Shown piece by piece: positions 45,330-57,836 of a DNA stretch of 64,000 bases. Both the position numbers and the translations under genes were made by a program. Origin of the DNA: Sipunculus nudus (taxonomy: Eukaryota > Annelida > Sipuncula > Golfingiida > Sipunculidae). The number at the start of each line of letters is the position of its first letter. Position 1 is the stretch's first letter. The notes under the pieces are model-generated. The model had not been told where the DNA came from. It was given only the letters and a program-made list of their open reading frames with translations, and searched no databases. Location of the stretch: the NCBI GenBank assembly GCA_026874595.1, contig CM049314.1, positions 74,228,300-74,292,299 on the forward strand, written 5' to 3'.

Positions 45330-46617
45330 AAGGGTATTCATTTTGCCCGTCTGTCAGTCCGTCCTTTAAACTGGCATTTTTAAGACCTATATATATATAT
45401 ATACACCAAGACCTCTGACCAAACCTTAAACTGGGTCACTGCAACTTTGTTCATATGAAAAATTAAGGAAAATCCTCAATTTTCCATTAAAAACCTATTA
45501 TCAAACTTCATGACTGCCTATTATCGAACAACTAATAATTTTAATTGATATTTACTATAAATATTCCCCTATATTGTTTCTATGTGCATACCTGAAATGA
45601 AGTAAGTATTACTTAATTTATAAAAGTTATAGGTCCAAATATAATGCACTTTGTAAAAGATTATGAAACATGTTTATTCACTTAACATGATAAGTGTTGC
45701 AGCTAGAGAATTTTTTCAGGTATGGATAAATTTATTTAATCAAGATTCAAGTGTTTACCCAAAATTAGGTCTGAATTTTGTATTTTTTATAAGTTATTAG
45801 CATTAATATAAAATCAGTTCCTTAAATTTTTCTCAACTTTGACCATGGCACATTTTTTCCTTTGAGTACCCTTGATTTAATTTTTACTATAAATACACAT
45901 GAAATTAATCTGTTAAATTCTATAAAATTAGGCTAGTTATTGAAGTTTCTTTCAGAGGCTCTATTGTATTCATGCCTCCAACCATTCCCCCCCCCCCCAA
46001 CCACCACCACTAAGTGTATTGCAATAATTGTTATTGTTCAAACTATTCTTCGTTAATTGTAAAGCTGTTACAAATCCAATGTACAAAACATTTCTTTAGT
46101 AATCCAGGAGATGCCATGTTGTGGTAATGCAACAATATTAAAGAAATTTATTTCCTTTTGAATTATTTCATTTAAATATTATTAAACCCATTAGAAGGCA
46201 TTATTTAGATAATATATGAGCAAATTAATGGATAAATAAAGATGCAATTTAGAATTGTGAATCAGGTGTTGTTTTCAGATATTTATTGTTTTGCAAATTC
46301 ATAAAATATATTTTATAAAAAAAATCAATACATCTGTGTGCATAATGTGATGTCACCTGACCAAATTAGGTAAAGATTCTGATGGAATTTAAAATTGTGA
46401 ATCAATTCAAATATTCATATAAATATATGTTATACTGTAAATGTGTAGTCAATTTTGAACAGAAAGAAATTTGATGTAATAAAAAAATGAGGATATAATG
46501 CAAACATTTCTTCATAATTATTCTCTTGCCTCAGTGGAAATGAAATTAAAGTGATTCACTATGTTTTTTCATCTGTCTGCCTGTTTTTAAATAGTCAATT
46601 ATTATGAATAAACTTTT

Positions 46618-47651
46618 TAGCCCTCAGCCCTTAGGCTGATGGGCTATTGTCGTCACCCAAGCTGTCCGTCCGTCCGTCCGGCGTCCGTTAACTTTTACCT
46701 TGTGAGCGGGATATCTTGAAAAGGATTCACCGTCAGAATTTTATTTCCTCGGTAAAGATGTATATCGACAAAATCTCGGTCAAGTTCGAAGATGGGTGAC
46801 CTTGACCTATTTTTCTACATTTTATAGCTGATTTTAGAAAAACACTTAGATGCTTATTACTCAGGAACCATTTGGTGGATTTTCACAAAACTTACTATGA
46901 TTATTGGGACTGATAGTCTGTACCTGCTATACAAGTTTGGTGGCGCCACCTACAATTTCTGATTTTTAATGAATTTTTATCGGATTTTTCAACTTTGGGC
47001 TTGTGAGCGGGATATCTCAAAAAGGATTCACCGTAAGAATTTTATTTTTTCAGTGAAGATGTATATTGACAAAATCTCGGTCAAGTTCGAAGATGGGTGA
47101 CCTTGACCTATTTTTCTACGTTTTAGAGCTGATTATAGAAAAAACATTTAGAAGCTTATTTCTCAGGAACCATTGGATGGATTTTCACAATACTTACTAT
47201 GATCATAGGGACTGATGGTCTGTAACTGCTGCACAAGTTTGGGGGCACCACCTGCAATTTCTGATTTTTTATTGAATTTTTCTTGGATTTTTCAACTTTG
47301 GCCTTGTGAGCGGGATATCTCTAAAAGGATTCACAATAATAGGAATTTTATTTCTTTGGTGAAGATGTATATTGACAAAAATCTTGTTCATGTTCGAAGG
47401 TGGGTGACCTTGACCTACTTTTCAAGGTCACAGAGCTTATAATAGAATAAAACTTAGAAGCTTATTTTTCAGGAAGCATTTGGTGGATTGTTATGAATCA
47501 TGGTACATACCTCTCCATTTTAAATTTATAACTGAGACATGTACAGATATACATCCATGTGAGAACAGATATTTAGTACTTGTTACTGTTACCACCTCTA
47601 AACACTGTTCTTTTGGCTGAGGGCTTTTGTCAGCTTTTGCTGATATTCTAG
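46618..47651 (+). mobile_element. Pearl/Helentron-like element, family C
   Basis: Starts TAGCCCTCAGCCCTTAGGCT, which can fold on itself, and is followed by a GTCCGTCC patch and then a tandem core with a period near 302 bp (TGTGAGCGGGATATCT at 46701, 47002, 47305). Units 1 and 2 contain GGTGGCGCCACC or a variant. The 3' end reads GGCTGAGGGCTTTTGTCAGC then TTTTGCTGATATTCTAG: the inverse of the start motif, then a GTCAGC/GCTGAT hairpin, then CTAG. No coding capacity. Confidence 0.65.
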
Positions 47652-47923
47652 TTTTTTTCCAGTGAGCAGTGTTGAATAAAATTGTATATCCTTTATGTAT
47701 ATGCAAACTCCCCCCCCCCCCCCCCCAATGACCATTGAGTCATTCCATATGAGGATTGGGGAGAATAGTTTTACTACAAGGGCATAACATTTTTTAAATG
47801 AAGAAAATATATAATGGACTGGAACATTTATTGCAGCTGTTCACATATTATAAAATTAAAAAAAAATAAATGGTATAATACAAAAATAGGATCTAATTTT
47901 AACAAATGTCTAAACTGCTGAAT

Positions 47924-48062
47924 TGTAAGCAGCTTATCAAAAAGCCAACCAATGGGCATGGTAATAATATAGATCTTATATTCACAAACTGCATACATGC
48001 TTCAGTTTCAACATTAGGAAACATATGGTCAGATCACAAAATATTGTTTGAAACAATATTTT
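47924..48062 (+). pseudogene. CR1-like LINE endonuclease fragment
   Basis: The frame encodes CKQLIKKPTNGHGNNIDLIF then STLGNIWSDHKILFETIF. 'L...PT.....LDLIFTN' followed by 'SDH' is the C-terminal part of the endonuclease of CR1/L2-like non-LTR elements, with the catalytic SDH in place. The upstream endonuclease motifs and RT are absent. It lies in a 3' piece of the A1 element, so either the LINE inserted there or the element picked the fragment up. Confidence 0.6.
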
Positions 48063-48210
48063 TAATCATATCAATCATCCAACTTCAAGGTCAACTTCAG
48101 CTGAGCACAGTGACCCATGGGTCTCTTGGTTTGTTAAATATTTTCTTAGCTATACTTCTGTGTGTGTCGTAGCTGTGCATCTGAGCTTATATAACTGGTT
48201 TGTATTACAG

Positions 48211-48314
48211 GCAGACAGCGCCCTCTAGTGGCTGCTGCTCTTGGACCATTTGCTGCGTCAATGTACAATGGCTCCGAGTACACTGGCACTTATGCAGACA
48301 CTCACTCCATTGAG
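48211..48314 (+). CDS. Homocysteine S-methyltransferase-like gene, exon 4
   Basis: 104 bases after TGTATTACAG. With the base carried over it reads G, RQRPLVAAALGPFAASMYNG, then SEYTGTYADTHSIE. 'VAAS.GP.GA...GSEY.G.Y' is a hallmark of the family's fourth strand and substrate loop. It ends in phase 0 at GAG|GTAACA. Confidence 0.93.
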
Positions 48315-49110
48315 GTAACAGTCATTTTCACGACCTGCCACTTAACTGTACCCTCAGCAATAAAGCTCTGTGTTCAGGGATATTGGGCATCTTCATACCA
48401 CAGTCTGTGGTTTCTATGCTTCAACAGACCTTGATTCAGTGAGAAGTTCTGCTGTCTATATAATGAATAAAGGACAATCAGTTGAAACAATCAAATGATG
48501 CCAAGGCTGCCAGAGCAGGTCTGGTGGTAGTTCTGGACTAAAGGTTTAGTATAAGCCAGGAGAGCATCACAAATTTGACCATTATATTGTTACCATATAA
48601 ACATGTCAAGTTTCTTTTGCACACATGTTCTTGTTCAGTCGGAATGTGAACTGTGTATTGTTTAGATTTTGTTTGTTAGGTTTAAAAGACAGTTTAGATT
48701 TCCGGAGGAACACTCTAGGCTTGTTCATTGATCATGAAATTGATGCCAGAGCTGCTCACTGAATCAAGGGAACCATTTTGACAGTTGAGACAAAAAATTC
48801 TGAGTCATTTTTTTTGGGGGGGGGGGGGGTATTGAATATATTTGTATGAATGCATATTTAAATTTCCCACTACTTTACTGATTTCTGTAATTGGTACATT
48901 ATTTTTCGATTTTTCCAGGCCAGTAATTGACATCAGCATTTGCTGATAACTATTACAGTTACAAGTGAATATTCTAAAAATTAATTATAACAGAAACAAT
49001 GACAATTTACCCTGAAATGAAATAATAGCAACTACCATCTACTGGAACAATTACTTCATACCTGATTTTCAGTTCAATTACATCAGTCTTTGTTTTCCTT
49101 TACATGACAG

Positions 49111-49272
49111 ACCATGCAAAAATGGCATCGTCCCCGGCTGGAGGTTTTATTAGAATGCGGTGTGGACATATTTGCGATTGAAACCATTCCGTGTCAGAAA
49201 GAGGCTGAGGCCATGACCTTGCTACTGAAGGATTACCCAGGATGCAAAGCATGGATGTGTTTTACATGCAAG
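49111..49272 (+). CDS. Homocysteine S-methyltransferase-like gene, exon 5
   Basis: 54 codons after TTTACATGACAG: WHRPRLEVLLECGVDIFAIE then TIPCQKEAEAMTLLLKDYPG and KAWMCFTCK. 'ETIP...EA' and 'W.S.SCK' are conserved fifth and sixth strand motifs. The frame would stop a few codons beyond (TGA near 49298) if read on, but AAG|GCAAGT at 49270-49278 is an ideal GC-type donor, at the position where the family continues with an Asp-Gly region. The later exons with the catalytic zinc cysteines (Cys in the Asn-Cys strand, then Gly-Gly-Cys-Cys) are not in the window, so the gene runs past 64000. Confidence 0.9.
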
Positions 49273-49720
49273 GCAAGTGATGAAATGAGAGGCAGATGAG
49301 TAAAAATACAATTTTGAGAATCTTAAGTGTCAGACAATTCTGTCAGTTCAAGTATTTTCAAATTTCCTCAGTCAAACATTTCTCTCATTCTGAAATGTTG
49401 AACAAAAAAAGAGACTGAAAAATGTAAATAATATTAATGAGATGTTTGCTGTCAGTGTATTCATTTTGGGTACAAATTAATACAAAATATTTAAGGACAT
49501 GAGTAAATCCTGTATGAATTTTCTTAACCCCTGCTTTTGTTATAGACTTTGGTAAGCACATGAAAGTAAAATGGAGTTTCATGCACATTGCTCTAGTGTT
49601 ACTACTGGTAATTTGAATTGTTGTAAAAATCATGATTTTTGAGGATATACTGTGGATTCAGAATTGTTTGTTGGGTTTTTATTTTTGTGGAATAAGTGGG
49701 TTACCTTTATCCACAAAATT
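49273..49720. other. Intron start, no gene seen
   Basis: Begins with the GC-type donor of exon 5. Otherwise AT-rich and featureless. Confidence 0.4.
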
Positions 49721-52700
49721 AACAAGTGACCCATGGGTCATGACGCTCAGCCGACTGACATGTTGACAATATGTCCTTGCACAGGCAACTTATTACGATA
49801 ATGTAGGTGGCATCATTGTATATATATTAGCTTAAGTGTATCAAGACCCATAAGCACAACAAATTTGATGACAATCCAACCAGCCTTTCCTGAGGAACCT
49901 GGCAATTTGTGTGTATTTTGCATTATTTCTGGGGTGCTCAAACATAGCCCAAAACCCTGAGATTATAGGTCACAGTGACCCAATTTCAGATTTCTGGGGA
50001 GAACTTTTGAGGAACTCTCAGGATATCAAGTTAGAAAATTCTGGGCCCAATGGTTATGATTTGTGCCCGACTTTGGTATCAAATTATCATTTATTTCTGA
50101 GGGGTGCTTATAAGCCCCCTAGCTCAGAAAATATGGGTAACAGAGACCTAATTTCATGTTTCCTAGGAGATTTTTCATGGACCTCCCTGGATTTTAAGTT
50201 GGAAGATTTCTTGTCCAGTGGTTATGATTTGCCCCCTGCTTGGTATCAACTTTTTAATTATGATGGGGGGTGCTTATAACCCCATAGCTCAGAGAATATG
50301 GGTAACAGAGACCTAATTTCAAGTTTCCAAGGGTACTGTGGTTGGCTTCATATTCGCGAGGCTGAAATTTCGTGATATCTCCATTTATAATGTTATCCGA
50401 GGGTTTCATTTTCGCGATCTCACCAGAACCTATACCAAATATTTGGTAAATCCATTCCTGTGTGTATTATAAATGAGAATAAGTCATGAATTTGTGATAT
50501 TCTTCTCATATAACGATGGACCCAAACACACAGCACAAGTAGTTTAGTTCAAATTTAAGGGAACGTTTCCCCTGTACGTGCATGGATGTAACTTATTATA
50601 AAATTTCTCAATGTTCTAACCAATTCCCATACAAGTATTGGCTACACTAAATAAGAAGAACATACTCAATAGGCCAATTATTCCCAAGGGATTCATTTTC
50701 GCGATTATTTCCCATTCGCGAATATCGCAAAATTAAAACCCTCGCGAACAAAAAGGCAACCACAGTATTTTTCACAGACCTCCCTGGATGTTTAGTTAGA
50801 AGATTCAAGGACCAATGGTTACAATTTATGTCTTGTTAACAGACGATCGCATCTTTGAAGGTCTCAAAAATAGAAAAAAATGCATAAAAATTGGAAAAAG
50901 TCCAGGCGGTGCTACCAGTCTGAAGAAACTGATGAAACACTCCATGATGAATTTGGATGCACAGAATCAGGGTGATCAATGCATTAGTTGTTCAGATACT
51001 GGAGCTTTTGTGTCAAATTTTTAGTTATTCTGGGAGGTACTTCTAAGCCCCAAAGCTCGGAGGATATGGGTAACAGAGACCTAATTTCAGGTTTCCCTGG
51101 AGATTTTTTATGGACCTCCAGGAATGTGAAGAAAGAAGATTCTAGGTCAGATGGTTATGATTTGTGCCATGTTAACAGAAGACCAGATCTTTGAAGGTCT
51201 CAAAAATAAAGATAAAAATTCGAAAAAAAGGCCAGGTGGCGCCACCAGTCTGCAGGAACTGATGAAATACTCCATGATGCATATGCATGCAAAAAATTAT
51301 GCTGATCAATGCACTTGTTGTTAAGATACTAGAGCTTTTCTATCAAATTTTCTATTATTCTGGGGGGTACTTCAGAGACCCATAGCTTTGACAGTATGGA
51401 ATACAGAGACCTAATTTCAGGTTTCTAAGGAGACTTTTTCATGGGCCTTCCTGCATGTCAAGATACTTGATTCTAGGTCCAGTTGTTGCAATTGTGTCCT
51501 GTTAACAGATGACCACATCTTTAAAGGTCTCAAAAACAGAGAAAAAAAATAGTTAAAAAAAATCGAAATAATACAGGTGGCGCCACCAGTCTGCAGAAAC
51601 TGATATAACATTCCATGACCAATATCCATGCAAAGAATCATGGTAATTAATACATTAGTTGTTCAGATATTTGAGCTTTTGTATCAAATTTTCTATTATT
51701 CTGGGGGGGTACTTGGAAGCCCCATAGCTCACAGGTTTTGGGTAACAGAGACCTATGGTAATTTTAGGTTTCCAAGGAGTTTTTCATGGGCCTCCCTGCA
51801 TTTTAAGACAGAAAATTCTAGGTCCAGACGTTATGATTTGTGCTTTGTTAACAGATGACCCCATCTTTTAAGGTCTAAAAATAGATAAAAAAAAAAAAGT
51901 ACAGGTGAGGCCACCAGTCTGCAGAAACTGATGTAACACTCCATGATCAATATCCATGCAAAGAATCATGTTGATCAATATATTAAAGGTTTAGATACTT
52001 GAGCTTTTGTATCAAATTTTTCATTATTCTGTGAGGTACTTTGGAGCCCCATAGCTTAAAGAATATGGGTAAAAGAGACATAATTCCAGGTTTCCAAGGA
52101 GACTTTTCATTGACCCCTCTGGATGTTAAGTTAGAAGATTCCAGGTAGAGCGGTTACGATTTGTGCCCTGTTAACAGATGACCGCATCTTTTAAGGTCTC
52201 AAAAATAAAGAAAAAAAATTGTTAAAAAAAATCTAAAAAATATAGGTGGTGCCACCAGTCTGCAGAAAATGATGAAAAACTCCATGATCAGTATCCATGC
52301 AAAGAATCATGGTGATCAATATATTAGTTGTTTAGATACTTGATCTTTTGTTTCAAATTTTTCATTATTCTGGGGGATACTTCGGAGCCCCATAGCTTGA
52401 AGAATATGGGTAACAGAGACCTAATTCCAGGTTTCCAAGGAGACCTTTCATTGACCTCTCTGGATGTCAAGTTAGAAGATTCCAGGTCAAGTGGTTATGA
52501 TTTGTGCCCTGTTAACAGATGACTGCATCTTTTAAGGTCTCAAAAATAGAGAAAAAAAATGTTAAAAAAATCCAAAAAATTCAGGTGGCACCACCAGTCT
52601 GCAGAAACCAATGAAACACTCCATGATCAATATCCATGCAAAGAATCATGGTGATCAATGCTTTAGTTGTTCAGATACTTGAGCTTTTGTATCAAATTTT

Positions 52701-52941
52701 TCATTATTCTGGGGGGTACTTCAGAGCCCCATAGCTTGAAGAATATGGGTAACAGAGACATAATTCCAGGGGTTTCCAAGGAGATTTTTAATGGACCTCA
52801 CTTGATGTAAAGTTAGAAGATTCCAGGTCCAGTGGTTAAGATTTGTGCCCTGTTAACGGACAGATGGCCGGATGGCCAGACGGATGACAGACAAAGAGTG
52901 ATTGCTATAGCTCATATGACTTAAAGTCAGCTGAGCTAAAA
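49721..52941 (-). mobile_element. Pearl/Helentron-like element, family A2, reverse copy
   Basis: On the minus strand it starts near 52941 with TTTAGCTCAGCTGACTTTAAG and ends at 49721 with GACCCATGGGTCACTTGTT. The core contains units of about 330-341 bp whose motif AGGTGGCGCCACCAGTCTGC (+ strand sense, with variants) recurs at 50904, 51234, 51575, 51903, 52244 and 52583. Each unit shares TAACAGAGACCTAATTTCAG and CCATGATCAATATCCATGCA. A MITE is inserted at 50336-50765. Short open frames inside are repeats of the unit, not genes. Degenerate units continue to the left near 49900-50330. Confidence 0.7.
50336..50765. mobile_element. MITE with CTGTGGTTG ends, TA duplication
   Basis: The left end CTGTGGTTGGCTTCATATTC continues to TTCGCGAGG, and the right end CCTCGCGAAC to AGGCAACCACAG is its inverse with changes. 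TA flanks both sides (50334-50335, 50766-50767). Subterminal TTCGCGA motifs are repeated in both orientations. Removing it restores the A2 unit (TTTCCAAGGG before, TTTTTCACAGACCTCCCTGG after). Confidence 0.8.
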
Positions 52942-54206
52942 CCCAACAATCATTAGGTTTATTATAGAATTTTTGAAAGTCCATCTACCCTGTGGATTGA
53001 GTTATTGTGTTGTCCCGCATTCACCGTCCATGCTAGCAAATGCTATTGATTAATAAAACACAAAGAAATGATATTTAGCCTGTAAATTAAATATAAATAA
53101 TTACATTATAAGGAAAGACCACTTCATCAGTTGTCTTGGGGAGCAAACAAACCAAAATTTCATCAGTGTCAGATTTACAGTTGACTGCTTAAAAGTTCGC
53201 TGAATATGCACTGGTATATGTGGACTTACTCTCTCTCTCTCATATTATCTCACTAAAAGTCATAGGTAAAGGGCATTTTGCCCTGCTTATCTTATTTGAT
53301 TGAATAGAATTTCATGTTTAGATAAAATAAACAATTGTGTGGCAGAGTTAACCTAGTTATCCCCCCAGCATGGGGATGAGTCATGGTCAGCTGAGCATAA
53401 TTATATGAGCTGGACCGCAGTCTAACTGTGGCCTCATTCCTTGGCACGTCAGGAAACATCTGAATGAATGACATACCAAGAAGCTTTAATTCTTTTAATT
53501 AATGAATACACAGAATATAAATATTGACTTCTGTTGGTTCTAATAATTCATAAAATCACAGCCAGTGTGTCAGTTCAATGGGGGATTCATTTTCATGAGC
53601 GCAGATCAGATCACATCGGGCAGTTTGCCTAGCCAGGGTTAATCAAGTTAATAAGGTGTCAAGATAAGCAGGGAAGTGGAGTACAATAACCAATTACTGC
53701 CTAGACAATATGACTTGGCAATAAAATTCCGGGGACAGCTTTGCAGACTCCTTTTCTTAACCCCAGAAAATTTCAGATAATGTAGCCAAACTATTTGTCA
53801 TTTGTGTAATTTAGCCTATTACCAGAAATTCCCGTTTTTTTTACAAAAGGAAAACACAGATCTTTGGCTTAAATAAGGTATGTTCACATATTAATTTTGA
53901 TACTATGCCTGACTAGGAATGGTTATTCCACAAAAGTTTTAACTCAACAAATAGCGTTTCAGGATAAAAAAAAACACAAAATTTTGAACCCACAATATTT
54001 TCTGAATCCACAGTACCAAAAATTCATAAAAGTTCATGAAATTTTATTTGCATGTTATTCAAAGTGTATCACATCTTTTTTTAGGTCATAAAAATGTCAT
54101 GAATATTTGATCTTGAAATGTGGGGATCTGGATAGTATAACTAAGAAGGCAGCTATCAAAGCTACAGGGCCTAGGTGTGAATAACACTGTTAAACTTAGT
54201 TTTAAA
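52942..54206. other. Intronic, no gene seen
   Basis: AT-rich. A CTCTCTCTCT patch lies near 53231. Frames at 53292-53474 and 53897-54091 resemble nothing known. Confidence 0.4.
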
Positions 54207-54579
54207 ATTAGGAATATTGGTCAAACTTTGTTGGATTAATTTTTAACTCATATGGCCATATATTTAAATTTTGATAACTTAATTACCTTCACACATTATT
54301 TGTTTATGAAATGGAACTTTTATATGACACTTACCGTAGGCCAAATTTTTTCCCTCACTAAAGGGTTTCAGGCCAAAGGTTTCATTTATCACACAGTCCA
54401 TATGCTTTAACTCATGTCCACTATTCTATAATTTACAGAGTTTCATTTTAGCTGGGCTATTTCCTCTTAGCTTTTCAAATGGTAATATTCCTGAAAAAAC
54501 CATAGTAAATATAAATATTTTATAGTTACTAATATTTTTCAAAATTCAGCTGAGCGACGTGACCAATGGGTCCCTTGTT
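54207..54579 (+). repeat. Family A1 3' end fragment
   Basis: About 370 bases aligned with 57446-57836 (the 3' end of A1 copy II): CACATTATTTGTTTATGAAA, GACACTTACCGTA, TTTCATTTATCACACAGTCC and the terminal CAGCTGAGCGACGTGACC ... TCCCTTGTT. The rest of the element is missing to the left. Confidence 0.75.
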
Positions 54580-55022
54580 AAGGATTCTCTGTGTAAAGAT
54601 TATTCATAAAAGTAATGTGTACCCTATGGTAGTCCAAGAAGCAGAGCAGTTTTTAGCTCAGCTGACTGCAAGTCATCTGAGCTATAGCGATCACTCTTTG
54701 TCCTCCGTCCGTCTGTCCTTCTTTTAACATGGCACAAATTGTAACCGCTGGACCTGGAATCTTCTTTCTTTACATCCAGAGAGGTCCATGAAAAATCTCC
54801 TTGGAAACCTGGAATTAGGTCTCTTTTACCCATATCCTTAGAGCTATGGGGCCCCAAAGTACCCTCAAGAATAGTAAAAAATTTCATACAAAAACTTCAA
54901 TATCTCATTAACTACATCACTGATGGTCATGATTTTTGGCATACATATTAATCATGAGATGTTTCATCAGTTTCTGCAGACTGGTGGCCCCACCTGTAAT
55001 TTTTTCGATTTTTTATGATATT

Positions 55023-57836
55023 TAAGTCAGCTGACTATAAGTCACCTGAGCTATAGTTGTGGTCCATTGTCCCTCGTCCGTCCGTCTGTCTGTCCGTAGA
55101 TGTGGCGCGTTTTGAAACCGTATGACCTAGGAATCCAAAATTCGGCATAATGTTAGATATCCCCAAGATCTCCTACCAAGCCGAAAACTGGGTCTTTGCA
55201 ACTTCGTTCCTTTCAGAAATTAAGGAAAAACCTCACTTCTTTATTAAAAACCTATTTTCACACTTCAGGACTGCCTCATATCAAAACCACTCATCCATTT
55301 TTCCTCATATTTACCATACATATTCCTCTATATAGTTCCTATGTATATGCCAAAAATTAGGTCTGTATTATATAATTTAAAAAAGTTATGGGCCCAAACA
55401 TAATGCATTTTGTAAGAAATCAGGAAAGATATTTGATCACTTAACACAAATCTTTTAAATTTTTAAAAATATAAACAAAAATAAAAAATTGGTACCTTAA
55501 ATTTTGCCCAATTTTGACTATGGCACGTTTTTTTCCTGTAAGTACTGTTGATCTAATTTTCACAGCATGTACAAATAAGGATTTAATCTGTTAAAATCTG
55601 AAATTTGAAAATAAAAGCTGCAAAATTAGGCTAGTTATTGAATTTTTTTGGAGGCTCTTGTTGTATTCTCTTACATTGTCAAGCAGTCCACTGTGGTCAT
55701 TGTTGGACCTTCAGTGCAGCTTTGTATGCTCCCAAGGTTGTTGGCATAATGTTAGATGTCCCCAACATCTCCTACCAAGCCAAAAACTTGGTCTTTGCGA
55801 CTTTGTTCCTTTGAGAAATTAAGGAAAAACCTCAATTTTTTATTAAAAACCTATTTTCACATTTCAGTAGAGGCTTACTACGAAACCACTCACTTGTTTT
55901 TCCTCATATTTACCATAAATATTCCTCTATATAGTTCCTATGTACATGCCAGAAATTAGGTCTGTATTATATGATTTAAAAAAAAGTTATGGGCTCAAAC
56001 ATAATGCATTTTGCAAAAAATCAGGAAAGATATTTGATCACTTAACACAAAACATTTTAAAGCTATGGACTTTTTTCCAGTAATATATCTTTTATTAATC
56101 AAAATTAAATTGTATACCCAAAATTAGATCAAAATCTGTTAAATTTTTTAAAATATTAGCAAAAATAAATAATTGGTACCTTAAATTTTGCCTAAATTTG
56201 ACCATGGCACTTTTTTTCTTATAAGTACATTTGATTTAATTTTCACAGCCAGTTTACATATGAATATAATCTGATGAATTTTGAATTTGAAAGTATAAGC
56301 TTAAAAATTAGTCTAGCTATTGAAGTTTTTTAGAAGACTTAATGTATTTGTATTTTCTAGCATCATTACCCTACTTTTGTTTACCTGGTAGTCCCAAAAT
56401 TGGCATAATGTTAGATGTAAATGTAAAAAAAGCCATTGTTACACTTCAAGGCTGCCTAATATCAAAACCACTGATCTGTTTTTGATTGTATTTAGTATTC
56501 AAATTCTTCCATACATTTCCTATGTACATACCAAATTTTAGGTCAGTATTGCATAATTTGTTGAAGTTATAGGCCCAAACATAATGCACTTTGTAAAAGA
56601 TCAGGATATATATTTACTCACTTAACATAAGAATGGCTGAGACTTTTTATCAGGAATATAACATCATTTAATCAAGATTCAATTGTTTACGGAAAATTAG
56701 ATCTGAAATTTGCAATTTTTTTTAAGTTATTGGCATAAATATAAAATCAGTACCTTAAATTTTGCTCAACTTTGGCAACGACATAATTTTTTCCTGTAAG
56801 TACTGTGGATGTTATTTTCACAGCATGTACACATAAGGATTAAATCTGTTAAAATCTTAAATATGAAAAATAAAAGCTGCAAAATTAGGCTAGTTATTGA
56901 ATTTATTTGGAGGCTCTTGTTGTATTCCCTTACATTGTCAAGCAGTCCACTGAGGTCACTCTAGGTCATTCAATGCAACTCTCTATGCTCCCCAGGCTGT
57001 TATGTAATCCCATCACTCCGGCATGCCCTCTCTCTTGTTGAGCTTGATCAGGCTGCCAGCATAAATACCACGGGGAGCCATTCTCTCCCCCCCCCCCCCC
57101 CCCCAGCCCCATTATGTTGACAGACCTGTACTCTAAACAAGATGAATCTTATAATTTCAGCAATGAACAGTAACAACAGAGACCCCTCACTGAACCCACC
57201 GCTTCGATACACAGGACTAATATACAAGACAAAGCTGATAATTTTAATGTTAAAAAATTCTGTTTGTTGAGATTTGGACAATTTTGATTTTTTTAAAGAA
57301 AAATATGTTCAGGAATTTAATTCTGATATTCATATATGGTAAAATATTAGGACCTAATGAAAGTGCTAACTGACAAGATTTAAGAAGATATAAATACTTT
57401 GTGGCATTTCGTTCATATCTCTTAAAGTTGGTGGGGCCTAGTTATCTAGTTTTTAAAATAAGAAATATTGGTCAAACTTTGTGGGATTAATTTTAACTCA
57501 TATGGCCGTATATTTATCTTTTGAAAAATTAATTACCTTCACACATTATTTGTTTATGAAATGGAACTTTTATATGACACTTACCGTAAGCCCATTTTTT
57601 CCCTTGGTGCATCACTAAATGGTTTCACGCCAAAGGTTTCATTTATTACACAGTCCATATGCTTTAGCTCATGTCCATTATTCTATAATTTACAGAGTTT
57701 CATTTAAGCTTGGCCATTTTCTCCTAGCTTTTCAAATGGTAATTTACATGGAAAAACCATAAGAAACAAAAATATTTTGCAGTTACTAATATTTTCCAAA
57801 ATTCAGCTGAGCGACGTGACCCATAGGTCCCTTGTT
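55023..57836 (+). mobile_element. Family A1 element, copy II, nested in A2
   Basis: Starts TAAGTCAGCTGACTATAAGT, followed by a short CGTCCGTCCGTC tract. Three diverged units open near 55147, 55745 and 56402 (GGCATAATGTTAGAT). A tail of about 380 bases is shared with 54207-54579, ending GCGACGTGACCCATAGGTCC then CTTGTT. The flanking A2 unit breaks within a T-rich tract (ATGATATTT before, TTCTCTATTTTTGAGACC after), so insertion lies between T residues. A poly-C tract (57089-57104) lies inside. Confidence 0.75.

Larger units (their letters stand above)
45330..48128 (+). mobile_element. Family A1 element, copy III, 5' truncated
   Basis: From about 45335 the sequence follows the A1 unit (CCTCAATTTTCCATTAAAAACC, GCCTATTATCGAACAAC, TTTGACCATGGCACATTTTT), and the end CAGCTGAGCACAGTGACCCATG ... 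TCTCTTGG at 48098-48128 matches the A-family 3' terminus. The start hairpin is missing. A family C element (46618-47651) and a LINE fragment (47924-48062) lie inside. All are within intron 3. Confidence 0.5.

Noticed and set aside
49111..49299. Exon 5 as the terminal exon ending at the TGA near 49298
   Set aside because: The family needs about 100 more residues including the zinc cysteines, and a strong GC donor precedes the stop.
49911..52522. A series of similar short plus-strand frames (for example 50988-51194 and 52328-52522)
   Set aside because: They recur at the A2 unit period and come from the tandem repeat, not from a gene family.
57048..57281. Minus-strand frame with Gly-rich run
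   Set aside because: The Gly run is the poly-C tract at 57089; the rest shows no family resemblance.
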